This document shows, one piece after another, positions 61,166-64,000 of a stretch of 64,000 bases of DNA. The stretch is from positions 1-64,000 of the forward strand of contig WLNA01000001.1 of assembly GCA_009726065.1 (NCBI GenBank). The letters are read 5' to 3'. How positions within the stretch are numbered: the stretch's first letter is position 1; each line of letters begins with the position of its first letter. Source of the stretch: Actinomycetota bacterium. GTDB lineage: Bacteria; Actinomycetota; Acidimicrobiia; Acidimicrobiales; RAAP-2. Below the pieces are notes generated by a model that worked only from the letters and a program-made list of their open reading frames with translations, was not told the origin of the DNA and did no database searches. The position numbers and the translations under genes are program-made.

Positions 61166-64000
61166 ATGGCAGATCTGATCCGCATTCAAGGTGCGCGGGC
61201 GCACAACCTTAAGAATGTCAACCTGGAAATTCCTCGCAACAAACTGGTTGTTTTCACCGGGTTGTCTGGATCGGGTAAATCATCTCTGGCCTTTGACACG
61301 ATTTACGCTGAAGGTCAGAGGCGGTATGTCGAGAGTCTTTCGGCCTATGCGCGCCAGTTTCTGGGTCAAATGGAGAAACCTGACGTTGATTTTATCGAAG
61401 GACTCTCTCCGGCGATCTCAATCGACCAAAAAACGGCCTCGAGGAATCCAAGGTCAACAGTTGGAACGATTACAGAAATTTCAGATTACTTAAGGTTGCT
61501 GTATGCGCGAATTGGGGTTCCGCACTGTCCAAAATGTGGTTTGGAAGTTTCGAGGCAGAGCCCGCAACAAATAGTCGATCGAATCCTCGGAGGGAAAGCT
61601 GGCGCGAAGTTTTTAGTTCTCGCTCCGATCGTGGAGGGCCGCAAGGGTGAGTACGCGACTCTTTTGGATGACCTATCAGCACAAGGATTTTCACGTGTTC
61701 GTGTCGACGGCACCGTCCATGAATTGACGGAACGCAAAGAAATAAAATTGGCTCGATACGAGACCCACGTCATTGAGGTGGTGGTTGATCGTTTAGTGCT
61801 GAAATCGACCATCAGACAGAGGCTTACAGAATCAATTGAGGCGGCTCTACGGCTCGCGAAGGGAGTGGTTGTTGTGCACAATCTGGACGGAGGTCCAGAG
61901 GAGCGATTCTCAGAATCGATGGCTTGTACTGCATGCGGCATTAGCTTTACCGAGCTCGCTCCAAGAGACTTCTCTTTCAACTCGCCCTACGGAGCTTGCG
62001 GTACGTGCTCTGGCCTAGGTACACGTTTTGAAGTAGATCCGGACCTAGTGATTCCCGACCATTCGTTGAGCGTAGCGGATGGTGCGATAGCTCCATGGGG
62101 AGGAAATCGCGCTCGATATTTCGATCGATTGCTCCGAAGCGTTTGCGATTTCGGAGATTTTTCTTCAGACACGCCGTGGGCGGCGCTCCGCGACCAAGAT
62201 CGCGAGCTCCTGCTCAAAGGAATTGACGGCGAGAAAGTTGAATACAGATTTATAAAGAAGAATGGTCGCTCCGCGACGTTCATGGCGCAGTTTCGTGGTG
62301 TGATTCATTGGCTTGAGCGCCAATGGCAGGAGGCTGAGGGTGACTGGTCTCGCGATCAAGCGGAGCAGTACATGCGAGAGGTTGAGTGTCGGGCCTGCAA
62401 TGGCCAACGCCTAAAACCAGAAATTCTTGCGGTACTCATCGGCCAAACGAATATCGCGGAGGTGAGCAACTTCACCATCGACGAGGCTGTGGCTTTCTTT
62501 CAATCGTTAAAACTAAACAAGCGAGACGCCAAGATCGCTCAACAGGTTGTGAAGGAAATCAACGAGAGATTGAGCTTTCTGCTCGATGTCGGTTTGGATT
62601 ACCTCACCTTGAGTAGGGCGTCAGCCTCCCTCTCTGGTGGCGAGGCACAGCGAATCCGACTGGCCAGTCAGATTGGCTCGCATCTGGTTGGGGTTCTCTA
62701 TGTGCTAGACGAGCCGTCGATTGGACTACACCAACGCGACAACAGACGTCTCTTCTCAACGCTAGAACGGTTACGAGATCTGGGTAACTCGGTAATAGTT
62801 GTCGAACACGACGAAGAGACCATTCGCCTTTCTGACTTCGTGGTTGATATCGGACCCGGGGCCGGTGAACACGGAGGAGAGATCGTGCACGCGGGAACCG
62901 TAGCTAGTCTCCTGGCCAATCCGAAATCCTCTACAGGTCAGTACTTATCTGGCGCCAAAGCAATCGCTGTACCCAAAGCAAGGCGTACCGTGGAGGCGGG
63001 ATTTCTTTCGGTCATCGGTGCCAAAGCAAATAATTTGAAGAATGTCGATGCTGAATTCCCATTGGGCCGTTTTATCGCCGTGACCGGGGTCTCGGGTTCT
63101 GGAAAATCGACCTTGATCAACCAGATTCTTTTATCTGGGCTTCAGAAACACTTCTATCGGTCGAAAGTACAAGTCGCCGAGCACGATGCGATTATCGGTG
63201 TGGAATTCATCGACAAAGTCGTCGCCGTCGACCAGCAGCCGATTGGGCGAACCCCAAGGTCAAATCCGGCCACCTACACCGGAGTGTTTGACAAGATCCG
63301 GAAATTGTTTTCAGAAACCCAAGAGGCCAAAACACGCGGATACCTTCAGGGCCGCTTTTCATTCAACGTTAAGGGTGGACGGTGCGAAAATTGCTCGGGT
63401 GACGGAACGATAAAAATTGAGATGCACTTTCTTCCTGATGTGTATGTGAATTGTGACGTATGCAATGGCAGTCGCTATAACCGTGAAACATTGGAGGTTC
63501 TTTACCGAGGGAAGTCGATCGCAGACGTGCTGCATATGCCGATAGCGGAGTCGCTCGAGTTTTTCTCCAAACAACCATCGATATCGCGGCATATTCAGGC
63601 GTTGGTTGACGTGGGCCTGGGCTATGTGAGACTGGGACAGCCTGCCCCAACGCTGTCTGGAGGCGAGGCGCAGCGTGTCAAACTGGCTACAGAACTCGCT
63701 CGGCGTGCAACCGGGCACACGCTTTACGTTCTTGACGAACCGACGACGGGACTGCATTTCGAGGATGTCGATAGGTTATTGACTGTGCTGCATCGCCTTG
63801 TAGACCAGGGCAATACCGTATTGACCATCGAACACAATCTCGATGTAATCAAGACTGCGGATTGGATCATTGATCTTGGCCCGGAGGGTGGGAAGCGGGG
63901 TGGCACTGTAACGGCTGTCGGCACTCCAGAGGATGTGGCGAAGACTAAAACAGCCACGGGTGAGGTGCTCCGAGCGGTGCTACCTAAGACAAGGACTGCG
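61166..64000 (+). CDS. uvrA: Excinuclease ABC subunit A (3' end outside window)
   Basis: 945 codons, open at the right edge; only a short C-terminal tail should be missing. Two ABC modules: first Walker [10 protein letters not shown] with [20 protein letters not shown], and a UvrB-binding region. The zinc finger HCPKCG...CTACG is followed by [17 protein letters not shown]. First signature [16 protein letters not shown] with [13 protein letters not shown]. Second Walker [28 protein letters not shown] with [10 protein letters not shown] (second Zn site), second signature [16 protein letters not shown] and [13 protein letters not shown]. Damage-recognition ATPase of nucleotide excision repair. 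Confidence 0.97.
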   Translation, partial: MADLIRIQGARAHNLKNVNLEIPRNKLVVFTGLSGSGKSSLAFDTIYAEGQRRYVESLSAYARQFLGQMEKPDVDFIEGLSPAISIDQKTASRNPRSTVGTITEISDYLRLLYARIGVPHCPKCGLEVSRQSPQQIVDRILGGKAGAKFLVLAPIVEGRKGEYATLLDDLSAQGFSRVRVDGTVHELTERKEIKLARYETHVIEVVVDRLVLKSTIRQRLTESIEAALRLAKGVVVVHNLDGGPEERFSESMACTACGISFTELAPRDFSFNSPYGACGTCSGLGTRFEVDPDLVIPDHSLSVADGAIAPWGGNRARYFDRLLRSVCDFGDFSSDTPWAALRDQDRELLLKGIDGEKVEYRFIKKNGRSATFMAQFRGVIHWLERQWQEAEGDWSRDQAEQYMREVECRACNGQRLKPEILAVLIGQTNIAEVSNFTIDEAVAFFQSLKLNKRDAKIAQQVVKEINERLSFLLDVGLDYLTLSRASASLSGGEAQRIRLASQIGSHLVGVLYVLDEPSIGLHQRDNRRLFSTLERLRDLGNSVIVVEHDEETIRLSDFVVDIGPGAGEHGGEIVHAGTVASLLANPKSSTGQYLSGAKAIAVPKARRTVEAGFLSVIGAKANNLKNVDAEFPLGRFIAVTGVSGSGKSTLINQILLSGLQKHFYRSKVQVAEHDAIIGVEFIDKVVAVDQQPIGRTPRSNPATYTGVFDKIRKLFSETQEAKTRGYLQGRFSFNVKGGRCENCSGDGTIKIEMHFLPDVYVNCDVCNGSRYNRETLEVLYRGKSIADVLHMPIAESLEFFSKQPSISRHIQALVDVGLGYVRLGQPAPTLSGGEAQRVKLATELARRATGHTLYVLDEPTTGLHFEDVDRLLTVLHRLVDQGNTVLTIEHNLDVIKTADWIIDLGPEGGKRGGTVTAVGTPEDVAKTKTATGEVLRAVLPKTRTA

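Noticed and set aside
1-64000. CRISPR arrays, insertion sequences, prophage or integrase genes
   Set aside because: None seen; no repeat-spacer pattern, transposase motif or terminal inverted repeats noticed by eye.

Overview
The window is a compact actinobacterial chromosome segment of moderate GC. The pointers to Actinomycetota are a mycothiol synthase (MshD), an AftD-type arabinofuranosyltransferase, an ANTAR response regulator of the PdtaR type, a BFN/DUF151 nuclease-like protein, a long actinobacterial-type SEDS protein and a proofreading-less PolA with Tyr in the O-helix. Moderate GC, a separate trpF and the absence of mycolate genes suggest a non-mycobacterial lineage such as Acidimicrobiia. 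That placement is inference. From memory, the gene order of the first 18 kb (yebC to aroE) and of trpE to uvrA parallels Mycobacterium tuberculosis, so most of the window is conserved backbone.

Layout: 0-19 kb on the + strand carries yebC, ruvCAB, yajC-secD-secF, rel, hisS, aspS, rarA, alaS, ruvX, mltG, aroE, a RodA-like SEDS gene and a BFN protein. 19-29 kb alternates strands: a second SEDS gene, ppk, a YbhN-like flippase, a polyprenol-phosphate mannosyltransferase, the menaquinone genes menF and menG with a MaoC hydratase, a VIT transporter, mshD and a small helical protein. 28.8-34.7 kb holds a GroES-like gene coupled to trpE, then ygfZ and trpCFBA. 34.7-37.9 kb on the - strand holds fabD-fabG-acpP-fabF behind a tRNA-Leu(CAA). 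37.9-43.9 kb holds menC, a small coiled-coil gene, pdtaR, polA and rpsA with a structured leader and a strong terminator. 43.9-58.5 kb is a block lying between rpsA and coaE: an oppBCDF-type peptide ABC transporter without a binding protein, then an envelope-glycan locus (GT-C glycosyltransferase, FAD oxidoreductase, flippase, GT4) facing a 1710-residue AftD-like protein fused to a C-terminal methyltransferase domain. The window closes with coaE, uvrB and most of uvrA.

How it works together: genes are packed into translationally coupled operons (ATGA, GTGA and TTGA overlaps). Six of seven convergent pairs overlap at their stop codons. A repeated start signal stands out: a -10-like TANNNT, often preceded by GG, lies 6-8 nt (mostly exactly 6) before many first-in-operon start codons. 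This implies leaderless transcripts as the usual mode, with Shine-Dalgarno starts for yebC, acpP, fabG, the MaoC gene and rpsA. It also allowed several start codons to be corrected. The best candidate for something undescribed is the envelope-glycan locus at 47.9-58.5 kb with its AftD-methyltransferase fusion.
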